From: Dillenia suffruticosa
Taxonomy: Eukaryota > Streptophyta > Magnoliopsida > Dilleniales > Dilleniaceae
Direction: 5' to 3'
Length of the DNA stretch: 64,000 nucleotides
Assembly (NCBI GenBank): GCA_033439265.1
Contig: JAVTVX010000012.1
Location: forward strand, 30,822,761-30,886,760
Shown here piece after piece: positions 36,896-49,382 of this stretch. Numbering within the stretch: position 1 is the first letter of the stretch; each line of letters opens with the position of its first letter. The translations under genes and the position numbers were made by a program. Below the pieces are notes generated by a model, which ran no database searches, was not told the DNA's origin, and saw only the letters and a list, made by a program, of their open reading frames with translations.

Positions 36896-37717
36896 ATGAC
36901 GACATTTGCAGCAAAATTTGACATGATCCATATTTTGGCTCTGCTTTCTCTCTATGTAATAGGTACCTAGTTTTAGTATATCATGTACATTATTTCATTT
37001 GTACGATAAGTGCAAAGTACTTTTTGAAATTATGTGCTAATTGCCTACATTTTGGTTTTTGCAGATATTGGATGTATGCAAGGAGTTATGTCCTTAGGCA
37101 TCAACTATGGACAAGTGGGCAATAACCTACCGCCACCGCAGGAAGTCATCGGCCTCCTAAACTCTCTTAAGCTCACAAAAGCAAGAATCTATGACACCAA
37201 TCAACAAATCTTGACAGCATTTGCAAATTCAAATCTAGAAATCATCGTCACGGTTGAAAATCAAATGTTAGCCACATTGATGGATCCACAACAAGCCCTT
37301 CAATGGGTCAACACCCACATAAAGCCCTTCTTTCCGTCCACTAAAATCACTGGAATCGCAGTTGGGAATGAGGTTTTCACAGACGAGGACACAACCTTAA
37401 TGGCTAACCTGGTACCAGCCATAACTAGCATACATAGTGCTTTGGTTCAACTAGGACTAGACCAATATGTTCAAGTCTCAACTCCCAATTCCCTAGCTGT
37501 CCTTGAAGAGTCATACCCTCCTTCGGCTGGTTGTTTTAGGCCCGAACTCAAGGGGATCATGTCACAATATTTACAATTTTTATCTATCACAAAATCACCA
37601 TTTTGGATCAATGCGTACCCATATTTTGCATACAAAGGTGACCCATCACAAATTCCCTTGGACTATGTCCTTTTCAAACCTAATGCGGGCATGGTTGACC
37701 CATTCACAAAATTGCAT

Positions 37718-37759
<42 letters not shown>

Positions 37760-38434
37760 GCCATTTCAAGAATGGGATTTGGAGGGTTGGAGGTTATGGT
37801 TTCCGAAACCGGTTGGCCATCAAAAGGTGATGAGAATGAAATAGGTGCAACCATAGAAAATGCACTAGTTTACAACAAGAATTTGTTGACAAGGCAATTG
37901 GGAAATGAAGGTACACCTTTGAGGCCTAATATGAAGCTTGAAGTCTATCTTTTTGCATTGTTTAATGAAGATTTGAAGCCCGGACCAACCTCGGAAAGAA
38001 ACTATGGCCTTTTCCAACCAGATGGCACTATGGCTTACAATGTTGGTCTCACCTCATTGTCTAGTTCTTCCACTTCAGCTTCCACCTCTTTCACTTCCTC
38101 AGCTTCTCAGGTAACAAAACCATAGGCCTTTAGTTTTTCGCATTTTTTTTTTAATAATAACTTATCAATGAGAAATATTCAATTGTATTCAATTCAACTA
38201 GTCTTCTTTTTCTAATTTATTTACCGTAGAACTTAAATGTATATCCGACTTGTTTTCTAGTGTATAATTCAAAAAATTGAATGAGATTGATCTGATTCTT
38301 TCATTCTTTTTTCTTTTCCTTCAAATGGAATTTTGACTTTGTAACAGGCCAAAAACAAGGGAAATCAAAGCTTGCTCTACTGGATGTTTATCTGTTTGCT
38401 GTCCTTCCAAGTTTTAATGAGAAGACCATTTTAA
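36896..38434 (+). CDS. Glucan endo-1,3-beta-glucosidase, GH17, GPI-anchored
   Basis: Exons 36896-36962, 37065-38110 and 38348-38434 give 399 residues. The short first exon supplies the signal peptide MTTFAAKFDMIHILALLSLY, so the upstream ATG is preferred over the in-frame 37034 one, which lies in the intron. The mature part begins near SLGINYGQVGNNLP. GH17 hallmarks: proton donor Glu125 in VGNEVFT, nucleophile Glu270 in VSETGWPSKGD, INAYPYFAYK, and LFALFNEDLKPGP near the C-terminus. A Ser/Thr-rich linker (about 357-372) leads to exon 3, whose hydrophobic end LLYWMFICLLSFQVL is a GPI-attachment signal. The enzyme hydrolyses beta-1,3-glucan (callose) at the cell surface or plasmodesmata. No CBM43/X8 domain is present. 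Retention of intron 2 would end the protein at VTKP and remove the anchor. Confidence 0.95.
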
Positions 38435-39202
38435 GCACAAAGGGCATTTATGAACCCTAACCAAATTTGGAGCCAATTTTCCCTATATTTTGCATTTCGA
38501 CCCTTCAAATTCAAATTGCAGTTCAGGTATGAAAAAAAGGCTACCCCATTTGGCACCCCTTAACCAAAAGCTCTTACCTTATTCAATTTATGTGTATTTG
38601 GTCTCTAAATTTAATGAAATACTATTAGAACTTTGAAGGGAATCTTAATGAATGAAAAAAGAGGACATTATTATTTTTTTTTTTTTTAACTTTGTTCCCC
38701 TTCATTTTTTCACAAGTTATAAAAGTGTAGTGTGATCCCCATATATATGATCCTTAATTTTTCGCAGATGGGACAAAATTGATATGTTTTATCATACCTT
38801 ATCGCATTGTAAAATATATTATTTGGTGACAAATTTGTTCATACATCCGATGGTATTCTTTATGTTATATTTTTCTAATAAGAATTTTGATTAGATTTAC
38901 GAATTTTAAATTTTTTGAAAAAATATACATTTGCTGACTAGATATAAAACTCACAATCTATTCTTGCGTAGAAATCAACCAAACGATATTGAGGAGTCAC
39001 CCATTTAAACATAATCAAGATTTTCTTGATGTTTAAGACGGAAAGCTATGTTTTTTTGTTAGAGAGAAATGAATGTGGTGAAGAATAAACCTTTGGAATG
39101 CTCTACTCATTGGTTGAGAAAAAAAGCCATTTACTTTGGGACGTGGAATCCAAGACAATTCATGCATATTGAAACATTTTTATCTGTCTTTGCATTCCTT
39201 TT

Positions 39203-39270
<68 letters not shown>

Positions 39271-40493
39271 CACTCGCAGGCACGTAATAGGATAGAGAAT
39301 ATAAAAGAAATACGAGATAATGAAGACCAAAGTTGAAAAGGGTCTACTTTTTTTTGGGGTCATTTTTGTTGTCTTGAAGAGGACAAAGGGCCGTCCAGCT
39401 TTATTCCTCTGGCACATAACCGTCAGCATTAGCCCATTATCCCTTCTTTTTTGTAAGGGGAACTTTATTTGCTTCCCTTGTCGAGTCGAATCGATAGAGA
39501 GAGAGAGAGAGAGGCTGATATTGTTCATTATAAACAAGTGAGTGTTTTGTCTACAAGTTTGATATCAGCCAAACGTGGTGCACATGACGGCCAACCTATA
39601 AATGGACCCCATGAACAACACTACGAGAATTTTTGTAGATCTCTTGTGAAATCATTTCCTTGAACCTTCTACTGGAAAACAACTCTATTGTCTATTGCAT
39701 GGATTGCGAGTGTAGGTCGTGGGTTTGGTTGCTTTTCCCGATCAATTGGGCATATGCCCTGGTTGGAGATGCATGCCTTGGGTCCTCCCATGCTAAATAT
39801 AAAGCAAGACAGGAGAGAGAGAGAAGGGGGGTTATGAAACATAATCTCATTAAACTTCCTCAACCAAGCACAACATAGAGAAATTGTTAAGCAAAATAAA
39901 CATATAAGCAAATAAAGATAAAGAGATTATTAAGTGAAATAGGTTATACTTATTAATACCACAATACAAGTGTTCTCAACAAATCTAGACTGTTAAACCC
40001 CATTGACCTTAAATTTTACTAACTGTTTTCTAAATTATGTGTTTTGCATGATTCCTTATGTGTCCCTCTATGAAATATCAATGTTGATTGATTCTCAATA
40101 ATATGCAAGAACTTTTATATAAATCTTAGCATCCTTGGTTCTAAGGTTCCCCCCCACCCCCAAAAAAAAAAACTTCTTTTTGCTTAAAAACCACAAACAA
40201 GACAATTATTATTATTATTATTATTTCTCTTCTCTCTTATATTATCATCCAAATGACCAACCCAAAATTTAAGAATATGTTGTTGTTGTTTGAGGTAAAG
40301 ATTTATACTTTTCTCCTCTCTTCGTCCTCATATCCAAAAGTACTCTTTTAGTTCACGTGAACAAAGGCAAAGGTAATGGAAAAAATTTCCATGAGAGATC
40401 ATGATAGAAAGATGATTAATCAATTGTAGGGCAATGTGTAAACTTAAAGGGTAAGACAAAGATTTTCTCAGTATCTAGACTTCAATAAAATAT
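38435..40493. other. Intergenic DNA, no gene seen
   Basis: Holds a long (CT)n microsatellite at 39209-39267, a short (GA)n at 39497-39513, an (ATT)n run at 40207-40226 and a C-run/A-run junction at 40148-40171. ORFs overlapping the CT repeat are artefacts. Confidence 0.5.
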
Positions 40494-41502
40494 AGACATG
40501 GTCACAATTTGGACTGAATTATTAAATTGGACCAATCAGAAATATGGTTAACGGTTGAAAAAATCATGGACCGGTTTATGATTCCTAAATCAAACTCAAA
40601 ACCATGTCTATAAGGACCGGTTCTGATTGTTTATTTTGAAGAATCATGAACCGTAGGTTTATATCGGTAGTTTGAATCAAAGTTTGAAGTAGTGGTTCTT
40701 TTTAAAAAAATAATAATTTTTTAATCAAAGTTATTGCCACTATAAAAATAAATACTTGAACTATTTGGTAAAGAGAATTTTATATAAATATAAATATATT
40801 TTATATTGAGTAGTAGATTAGTATATATAAAGATAGAGAGAGCTAAATATATTAATATACAAAATAAGTTCCAATATTAATTTACATTAATATTATAATG
40901 ATTAATCAAAAAAAATTAAATAATTCAAAATAAAATTTTTCCGGTTATAATAAGTCATTAGATAAATGAAGAATTTTATAACAAAATGTGCTTATGATAA
41001 AAATCATAACCTGTACTATAATTATATCTCGTTAACAAAAAATATTATCTTTAAATAAATTTCATAGATAATTGCGTCCTATGTGTTGGGTTAGTGAATA
41101 TCTCCGGGGTCAATAATGTTATATTTAAACTTGAGACCTTTAAGGAGATGGAGACGATGACAGTTAAGTTGAGTTCATTGGCTAAGCCAATGTTTAGTAC
41201 TAAGCCTTATATTTTGTATCTGATTTTCTTTTTCTTGATTCCTTGCTATTAATTAGATTTCAAATCCTTGCTTCCATTCCTATTTTTTATTTTTTTATTT
41301 TTTTTATTTTTTTAGTTTTGGTTTAATAACAAAAATCAGAACCATTTGAAACTAGATGCGAAAGCAAAATCGAAACAGGTGATTCTAGATTCATAACCTA
41401 CATTGCTATGCTGCTCTTTTAAGAGTGGTTTCTCTAAATTTAAAACTGAGAATCAATGATTTTAGAGTTAGAATCAATGGTTCTGAAGTGTGATCATGTC
41501 TG
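40494..41502. mobile_element. Possible non-autonomous DNA transposon with short inverted termini
   Basis: Left AGACATGGTCACAATTTGG and the reverse complement of the right end, AGACATGATCACACTTCAG, match at about 14 of 19 positions. Near both ends are phrases such as GGACCGGTTCTGATT and GATTCTAGATTCATAACC built on a GGTTC/GAACC theme. AATAA occurs on both flanks, but a full 8-bp duplication is not clear. No transposase ORF. Confidence 0.35.
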
Positions 41503-43427
41503 AATAAGGCCAGCACTAATTGTGACATATGGTGCCAACATTCTCGATGGAGGTGAAGATGTTCCCTATCAACAACAATTTTAAAAATAAAAAAAATAGA
41601 AAAAAATTACGAATGACTGATTTGAAATTAAAAATAAAATAAAATGGTAGAAATTAAGATGGTAAAATTTCTAACTGATTTCATTGCTGCATAGACTTTC
41701 GAAGCAATAAGCTATAATGTACAAAAAGAATAGGTCCAAGGCCCTCTAAATATTTATTTTCACCCATGAACTATCTACTAATAACCAGTCTACCCACAAT
41801 CTTGTTCTTTCCACACAATTCAACTAACATAAATGTTAAATCTCATATCGACTGTTTCAAAATATTTTAAGTATAATTTATAAATATGAAAACTCTTCAT
41901 CTTTATACTCAGTGTTACAGCAAAATTCGAGATCTTTAAAGAAAAGAGGATGGTACCAATTAAACTATTACTCATTGACTGCATCGTTATATTTTTAAGT
42001 CTTTATGTCTTTGTCTTGGTCATTGTCGGATATTCAAAAGTTAAATTTTATATTCCAAAAACAAAACCCTGAATAACTAAATCGTGTCGCTTCTGTTGGG
42101 TAATTTATGTTACTTATCAATCAAGAAAAGCAATGGGGACCATTTTAGCCAATTAAACATTGTAATTGTTTAGCAATGGCATCAAGATAATGGATTGATT
42201 AGCTTCCCTCCATGTGACAATGACAATGATAAAGCTTTCTTTACTCAAATTGTGTACCTTTAAATCACATAATTATCTCAACAAAGATGCCTTTTTTCTA
42301 AAGCTAATTTGCTCTTCTGCCTCTCCAGGGCAGTTTGTGAACAGTTGTAGGCAGCTTCCATAAGAACATAGCAAGAATATTCGCGCTGGTCTGTAGAGGG
42401 CTTGGTCGGTTCCTACATAATGTAATGCTGGCTCTCAAAAAAATGAATCAAGCAATAGATTCCCAACCCCCCCCCCCCCCGCCCCAACCAAAAAAAAAAA
42501 CAAAGAAAGAAAAAAAGCAACGGCTCCTATTCTGGATTTCAAGTATATACCAATAACTTATCAATATATGCAAATAGTTTACAAATTACAGTATAAAAGG
42601 CGAATTTTATGTAAAATTCAAAACTTTTCTATCATGATTAAATATCAGAGAGTTTGTTTAGATGAACATGCATATCAAATACTTTGAATAAATTATTATT
42701 CTTTCCTTTTTTTGTACATAAGAGACTCAAATTTAAAATTTTCAAGGGAAAGAAAAACGGTATCTATTGAATTATAATTCATTAGCACATAACATAGTTA
42801 TAGAATGATATTTGCTATATTCTCATTTTTATTCTTTTTTCTCAAATTGGCCCATCTCATGGGTGCCCGTGAAAAAAAATGTGAGTTTTTTTTATGTTAC
42901 ATAAGAATTCGAATTTTGAATTTTAAAATTAAAGAAGTAAAATTGTGACCGGTCCTCTTGGGACAGAAAAGGTGAGCTTAACATTAACCTCCTTTGCGCC
43001 CCATTTAGGAGACCCATATGATGGTCTAAAGAACTTAATCCAAAACCAGAAATTTATTTTACCGGATAAAACTTTTTTAGATGTGATTGATATATTAAAT
43101 AAAAAATAATAAATACATTAAATATGAAACAAAAATTAGACCTCGGAGCCAAATTAAGTTCACTTTTTTTATTTTCGGCTAATGAAGTTCACGGATTAAA
43201 AATGCCTCACCAAGCCCGCCCAACTAGGGGGCCGGGCCCACGGGCCCAGAAAGATGGAACGCCGACGTCTCTTTTGGAAGTTGATTTAGGATTAAAAATC
43301 GGTGGTCGTCCATCTTTTTCAAAAGCATTTCTGCGGAACAAAAGCCAGAATTTGGCGGCAACTTCAAAATCAATTCCCGACTCGAAATTTCTCTCTCTTT
43401 CTCTCTCTCTCTCTGTGCTACACAGCA
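41503..43427. other. Intergenic DNA, no gene seen
   Basis: AT-rich, with a poly-C run at 42467-42481 followed by an A-run. The last 50 bp before the next gene is CT-rich (43388-43415), likely its 5' leader. Confidence 0.5.
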
Positions 43428-43522
43428 ATGGCGATTTCTCATGCATTCCGCGAAAGGCTTCAACAAATGGAAGAAACCAGAAACCAAAGACTTTCCCTCC
43501 TCCAGGTCTTTTCTCTCCCTCC

Positions 43523-43557
<35 letters not shown>

Positions 43558-45166
43558 TCTAACCTAATTCAAACTCTCAAGGCTGAGAAAGGCCTCCAAA
43601 AGGTCAAGTCACAGCTCCTCTCCGCAAAGCTCTCAAACATCAGATCCATAGAACGAAGGTGTTTTATGCTAGATCACAAAATTGCCTCACAAAATTTCAA
43701 CATCCTAAATCTTAAATCTCAAATCGATGCTCTTGATTCCAACTATTCAATTTCCGTACAACAGTTGAGGTTAATTTCTGAAATGTTTCATGATTTTTGT
43801 GCCGATTTGATTTGATTGTGTCATTAATTGAAGTGGTTTTTGGTCTGGGATTTAGGGATTTGAAGGTTGAAGTTGAGGAAATCCAGGAATTGGAGAAGGA
43901 AAAAGACAGATTTTATGAATTGAAGAGCTTGGAAATGAAAGAGTTCACACAAAATGTGGAGAGATTTGTAGTGAATTGTAGAGTGCGGGTGCAGGAATTG
44001 CAGAACAACTTGAATGAGGTTTGAGATAAACCCTAATTCTTAGCCTTTGATTATAATGGAAAAACCCTAATTGAAGAATTTTGAAGCAAAACAATGGTGG
44101 AAAATTCTAATGAGATAGTTTAATTAAATTGATTATCTAAAGCATTGTCCACCATTATGAGAACCTATTACACTGACCCGCTTGGATGCCAAAGAAAACA
44201 TGCTAGCAAATGAGACACAAATTATGATTTCTTGGCCAACCACAGTTTATCGAAGTTTTGGATGGAAAAGAATGAAGAGCTTCATAGTCTGATTCTTAGT
44301 TATGGATGACAATGGCCAACTATATTTGCATAAAACTACTTTTCTGGAATTTAATTAATAAGAACATGTTTGATACTTGTGGGATTTAGAAATATTCTAA
44401 AATCTAAGAGATTCATGCAACTCGGTGTATAAGTATGCACCCTAGCAGTCGAATTTTAATATATATATATATATATATAGGTATTTAACGGTATTTAGTT
44501 TTTAAAATATTATTAATAATTATAAAAGTGTAATTAAATATTTTTAAAATATCGCTTGTCTTTAACAATACTATTTATTCTGTTTAATACTAAACTATTT
44601 TGGGTTGAGTGGTAGGGCACTCTACCTCTTAACAAGATTTCTGTCTTGAATTCGAATATTGAGAATGGTGAAAAATGATTTGGGAGAGCCAACTCCAAAA
44701 ATAGGCCCCACAGTGCTAACCGGATTAGTCGAGCAAAACCCGAATACTGACGGTAAAATTAAAAAAAATGCTATTTATTCTTGGAAAATTACAATTTTCT
44801 ATTCCCACCATGCTCTCTATATTGGACTTCTCCCCTATTTAAATAAACTCTAATTTCTCAGAGCATTTGTCTTGTGATTACTTTTGCTTTTGGCATTTGG
44901 CAAATCAATATCTGACACAATATAGTTAAGTGAGTGATCAAAAATAATAAATTAAAGATTTCTTGCAGCTAAATTCAACCTTCATGAAACTGCATGATGG
45001 GAATGGTGACGGAGATGTGCATGGTAGTGAGATTGCCGCAGCTGAGAAGAGAAAGTCTGAACTTTTAGCTATGAAGGAGAGTATCAGCAGAAGCCTGGCC
45101 TCAAATTACCAAATAAGGGAAGTGTTGCAGAAAGAGCTTCGGAGTCATATGTATTCAAAATCATGA
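43428..45166 (+). CDS. Small coiled-coil protein, family not recognised
   Basis: Exons 43428-43505, 43582-43769, 43856-44018 and 44969-45166 join in frame into 208 residues, from MAISHAFRERLQQMEETRNQ to ELRSHMYSKS. Each junction has GT..AG and the phases agree (0, 2, 0). The sequence is highly charged and heptad-like nearly throughout: residues about 5-100 (LQKVKSQLLSAKLSNIRSIE, HKIASQNFNILNLKSQIDAL) and 90-145 (VEVEEIQELEKEKDRFYELK, VRVQELQNNLNEL), then a Gly/Asp loop GNGDGDVHG and a last helix (EKRKSELLAMKESISRSLAS). No signal peptide or membrane segment. Such proteins are often structural or cytoskeleton/chromosome-associated, but nothing here proves a role. The ATG follows a CT-rich leader. 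A SINE lies in intron 3. Confidence 0.8.
44571..44781 (+). mobile_element. tRNA-derived SINE with 11-bp target duplication
   Basis: Box-A-like TGGGTTGAGTGGTAGGGCAC (44601-44620) and box-B-like CTTGAATTCGAATATTG (44645-44661) are spaced as in plant tRNA-derived SINEs. The tail is A-rich (AAATTAAAAAAAATG). A perfect CTATTTATTCT duplication flanks it at 44571-44581 and 44771-44781, leaving a 189-bp element. It lies in the sense orientation within intron 3 of the coiled-coil gene. Confidence 0.87.
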
Positions 45167-46040
45167 TAAAGGTAATCAACCCCACTTTCTACTGAACTTG
45201 ATGAGTTTTTGAATAGAAACATGTCATGTTGTAAAGTCATGGATCATGGTTGGATGATGCCACACTTTGAAAATTTTTACTACATTGGCTGTACTTAAGA
45301 ACATTTGAAGTATCATGGCATGTTTCACTTTCATTATGGACCTTAATCTGAACCCTACGAGTAGCTCTAACTATGGTTTTGGAAACGGTCTAATTTTATA
45401 TTTATTTATTTATTTTTATTATTATTTTAAAGCACGACATGTTTCACTTTCATTTGGAAAGAAAAAGACTCTCGATAATTGAATACGGGAGAGACTGGAC
45501 CTCGGATCAAAGTCAAAAAAAAATCTATTGCAGAGAGACTAAAATCGAAGAAAATATTTCAATAAAAAATTTGTGATTTTTTTTTTAATTTTTTTATTGA
45601 AAACTCTAAGATCTCTCTTCAATTTAATCGAAAGATATATCAAAATGTTTTGAAAATCTACAAAAAGCCTGTTCGGACTATTTTTAGTTAAAAACTCTTA
45701 TTTTCTGTTTACGAACTAATACAAAAAGTAAAATATTAAAAATTTAAGTGATAAACTGTTTGATAATTCTATTTAAAAAGTCTCTTTTATATATTATAAA
45801 TTTAATGAAATTATAGTAAAGGGCAATTGATATTAGAATTTCATAAATAATTTATAAAGAAAATAATTTCATAAATAATTCCAAAATATTTAGAAATTGA
45901 ACATTAATATTTTAAATTCATAAATAATTAAAATTCAAACTTTTTTACAAGATTTCCTAAATTCATAAAAAAATAATAAATTAACAATTTTTATTTTTCA
46001 TCAATGTTGAAATAGTTAAGTTTTTTTTTAAAAGAAGATT

Positions 46041-46078
<38 letters not shown>

Positions 46079-46999
46079 ATAATGGTGATAGTTGAAATAA
46101 TTAAAAGATAATTTCATCAACACAAACATTTTTATTAAAAAAGTCGAGAAAAACCTTCTCTTAGAATATTTTCCTTTTTATATGTTTTCTTCATTAAAAA
46201 ATATTTTTTAAACATTTTTTGAAAAATCTGATAGACTTGATCTTTAGTTTTAAGTTGACTTTAAATGGAAAAGAAAAGCACAAATTTGAGACGTGGAGTA
46301 GAAAAAGATTTGAGATGAGTGGAGATACATTTTATGGAGGAACCCCCTTCTTTCATTTTCATGGTTAACAGTGAAGCAACCTCTTGTTTTGAACCAAATT
46401 AATGGTTTTGGTTCCGATTTATATGAACCATAATAATTGGTGTATATAATATTTATGATTTAATATGAAATTGAAACAAAATTATCAGAGATTAATAATT
46501 TAGTATTAAAATATTAAATTTTTTTAATTAAAATTTTGAATTTAAATTTTAAAATCAAAAAAATAAATATTAGAAGAGTTAACTCTTAATTAAACCCTAT
46601 AATTATTCGAATCAAATTAATCAAGTTTTCCGTCGGTCGTAAGGAGAAAAGAAAAGAAAAACCATCGGACCATTTCAGTTTAGACCGGGCCATTCCGGGT
46701 TCGGTAACGTGCCAAACCGACCCGGAAATTGGCCTAGGACCAAACCCAACTTAATCGAAAATGTAGTTCGTTAATAGGCCCAATCTCATCCGGCCCTCGG
46801 TATTTTTTGGTACTCACTAATCTCTACACGTGTTCCTTCGGATTCCAGCCCGGTATGTTCTACACCCGCTCTAGAACCTTCCACTAACCCCTAAATCCAT
46901 CGAAACCTTCCCAACATTTTGGTCGGTTTGGTCGGTCACGCTCTCGCTTATATCCTTCATTTCTCTGTCTCTCTCTCTCTCTCTTTCTCTTGAGTGAAA
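45167..46999. other. Intergenic DNA, upstream region of the CacyBP gene
   Basis: AT-rich with a (TA)n(TG)n repeat at about 46044-46078. The last 120 bp before the ATG at 47000 contains GCTTATATCC (a possible TATA element near 46946) and a CT-rich leader (46965-46990). No other gene seen. Confidence 0.5.
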
Positions 47000-47286
47000 A
47001 TGGCCGAAGAAGTTGCATTAGACTTGGAGGAACTACGTCAGCTCCAAAGCGTCGCTAAAAGGCCTCGTGTTGTCTCTTTCATCTCTCAAGAAATTCAAAA
47101 GTTGGAGAAGGTAAAATCGTTTTCCAAAACGTTTGTGTTCATCTAATTGTAAATGATTGGGCTCTCCGATTGTGTTTTATCACTTTATTTGTTTCTAAAT
47201 TTCCTCCGAAATTGTTATTACTGAGGTGTATATGAATTTTCAAGAATTTAGGAATTATGTATTTGTGCGTCTCTCTGTTTGTTTAT

Positions 47287-47332
<46 letters not shown>

Positions 47333-47341
47333 GAGAGAGAG

Positions 47342-47381
<40 letters not shown>

Positions 47382-49348
47382 TCTAGATATCAATTTTACT
47401 AGGTTTTGTGCTACTTATACAATGAGTAGAAGATAAGAAATTTGAAAATTTTTTTCGAAAACATAGGATTATTTACATTTGTTTATATTTCAGAGATTTC
47501 TCCCAAAAAAAAAACCTTATAGTATGAGAAGTTCCTGGCTGTAATTTCTGAAACATGTGGAATTTGTAGCAAGGACTTGCGATGAACTACATGAGGACTA
47601 AAATATAAATCGGAGGTTGCTCAAAAGTATTAAAAAAATATTGGATAAGATTGGCAATGATATATTAGAAAGTTAGGAAGCAAATATAAAACAAAATTTG
47701 AAACTAAACTGAATAATGTGAAACTATGATGGACCCTTTGATGGTTATGCTCCCACCTTTGTCGCTCTTTAAGGGCAACAGAGAATTTTACAATGGGGAT
47801 CATTCATTGCACTCATGGTGCATTCGTAACTATAGAATTAGTGGTCTAACCAATGTTATTTGGAACATGGGTATATTGCAAACCCTGGTACGGCATATGC
47901 AGGACGTAGGCTTAATTTGATGCTTAGACTACCCTTTTTTAGTGATAACTTGATTTCAAGTATGCTCTTTATTTGAAGGAGGATAGATTTTACCACTCAA
48001 GTACTACACATATTTTTAAATGTGGTATTGGTATGTTTATTAAATAGATTTCAACTAATAGATACTAAAAATAATAATAATGATGAATAAGTATTAAATA
48101 TTGTGATTGCTCTTGCTTTAAAAAATTCTTTCCTTCTGTATGCTTGTATTTTGTCAATTTGTTTGGACCAGTATTAACTTCGAAGTTCAAGTTGCTCATT
48201 CCAGTGATCTAGATTGTTGTAGTACTTTGTTTTGGATCACAGAATACTAATCATGAATCGTTGGGGAATTGAAGTGATCCCAAGAACTATAGGTATGACT
48301 TTTGAAGCACAAGCATGGATACAGTCACAGTGACATGAGAAAATTATAACATTTTTTTCATAGAAAAAGAGTAGACCTCAGAGGATAAGAAAACATTAGG
48401 AGCAAACAAAAGAAAAGTTCAAAAAATACAGAAAGTAAAAGCAGAAACTAATGTCCTCTTCAAAGCTTCTAAACTATAGTTATTCAAGACTCATAAGTGT
48501 GAACCCTAGGTGTAGAAAACAATCTTATGCCAAAGAAGAGAGAGATTAAGTGTGTGATTTCTGATAACTCTTGCATTCTGTTCTCTTCAAATGCACCAAG
48601 GAACAGCCAAGATTTCACGTTACAAGGAGACTTCTGTGATTAATTCATGCATTACCACATATACCAAACAAGTGGTTCCACATGTCCCATGCAACAAAAA
48701 AATTAAGGAATAAATGACCTCTACTCTTATAACTATCATAGCACATGACACATACATGTAGGGTGATAGCTTTATGAAGCAGCATGGACCAAATAAAGCG
48801 TTAACCGGTAGGTACCTTAGCCTTCCAAATAAAATTATTTAAACAAAAACATGGGTATGAGGGAGGACTACTAAGATGGTGAAACAATAATAACAATTTT
48901 ACACTATTTTAAGTTAATATATCATAGACAATGCTCATGTATATAAATATCCATGCAACATAACGTATGACAAATATTGAGTGATGAAGACCTGCGCACA
49001 TAGCAAGTAGATCAGTGGTTGATTGGTCATGCAGAAGATCTGATTGAGTCAGGCAGACATCCATGTATTGTTTTGTTTAGTCAATGGGCTGGTCTTCCAT
49101 ATTAACTTTTTTTCTAAACTTGGTTCCCAGTCTTTCCCTTTTCCAATTTTTAGCATAGCTTTGATGTGCTTTTCTTGTGTTTTGGTTGGCTTACAGGTAG
49201 GTAGTAGCCATTAAAGCACATAGAGTTATTGTGTGTCCGTCCTATTTCTTGCCAAGCAGATCCATGATCTGCGGATAAAGTAAATTGAGATGAATATTAC
49301 TCTATCTACAACAAAAATGGGAGAATCCAATTCAAACGGGGAAAATTC

Positions 49349-49382
<34 letters not shown>

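Noticed and set aside
47726-47920. 64-codon frame in CacyBP intron 1
   Set aside because: Short, no motif, wholly within an intron.
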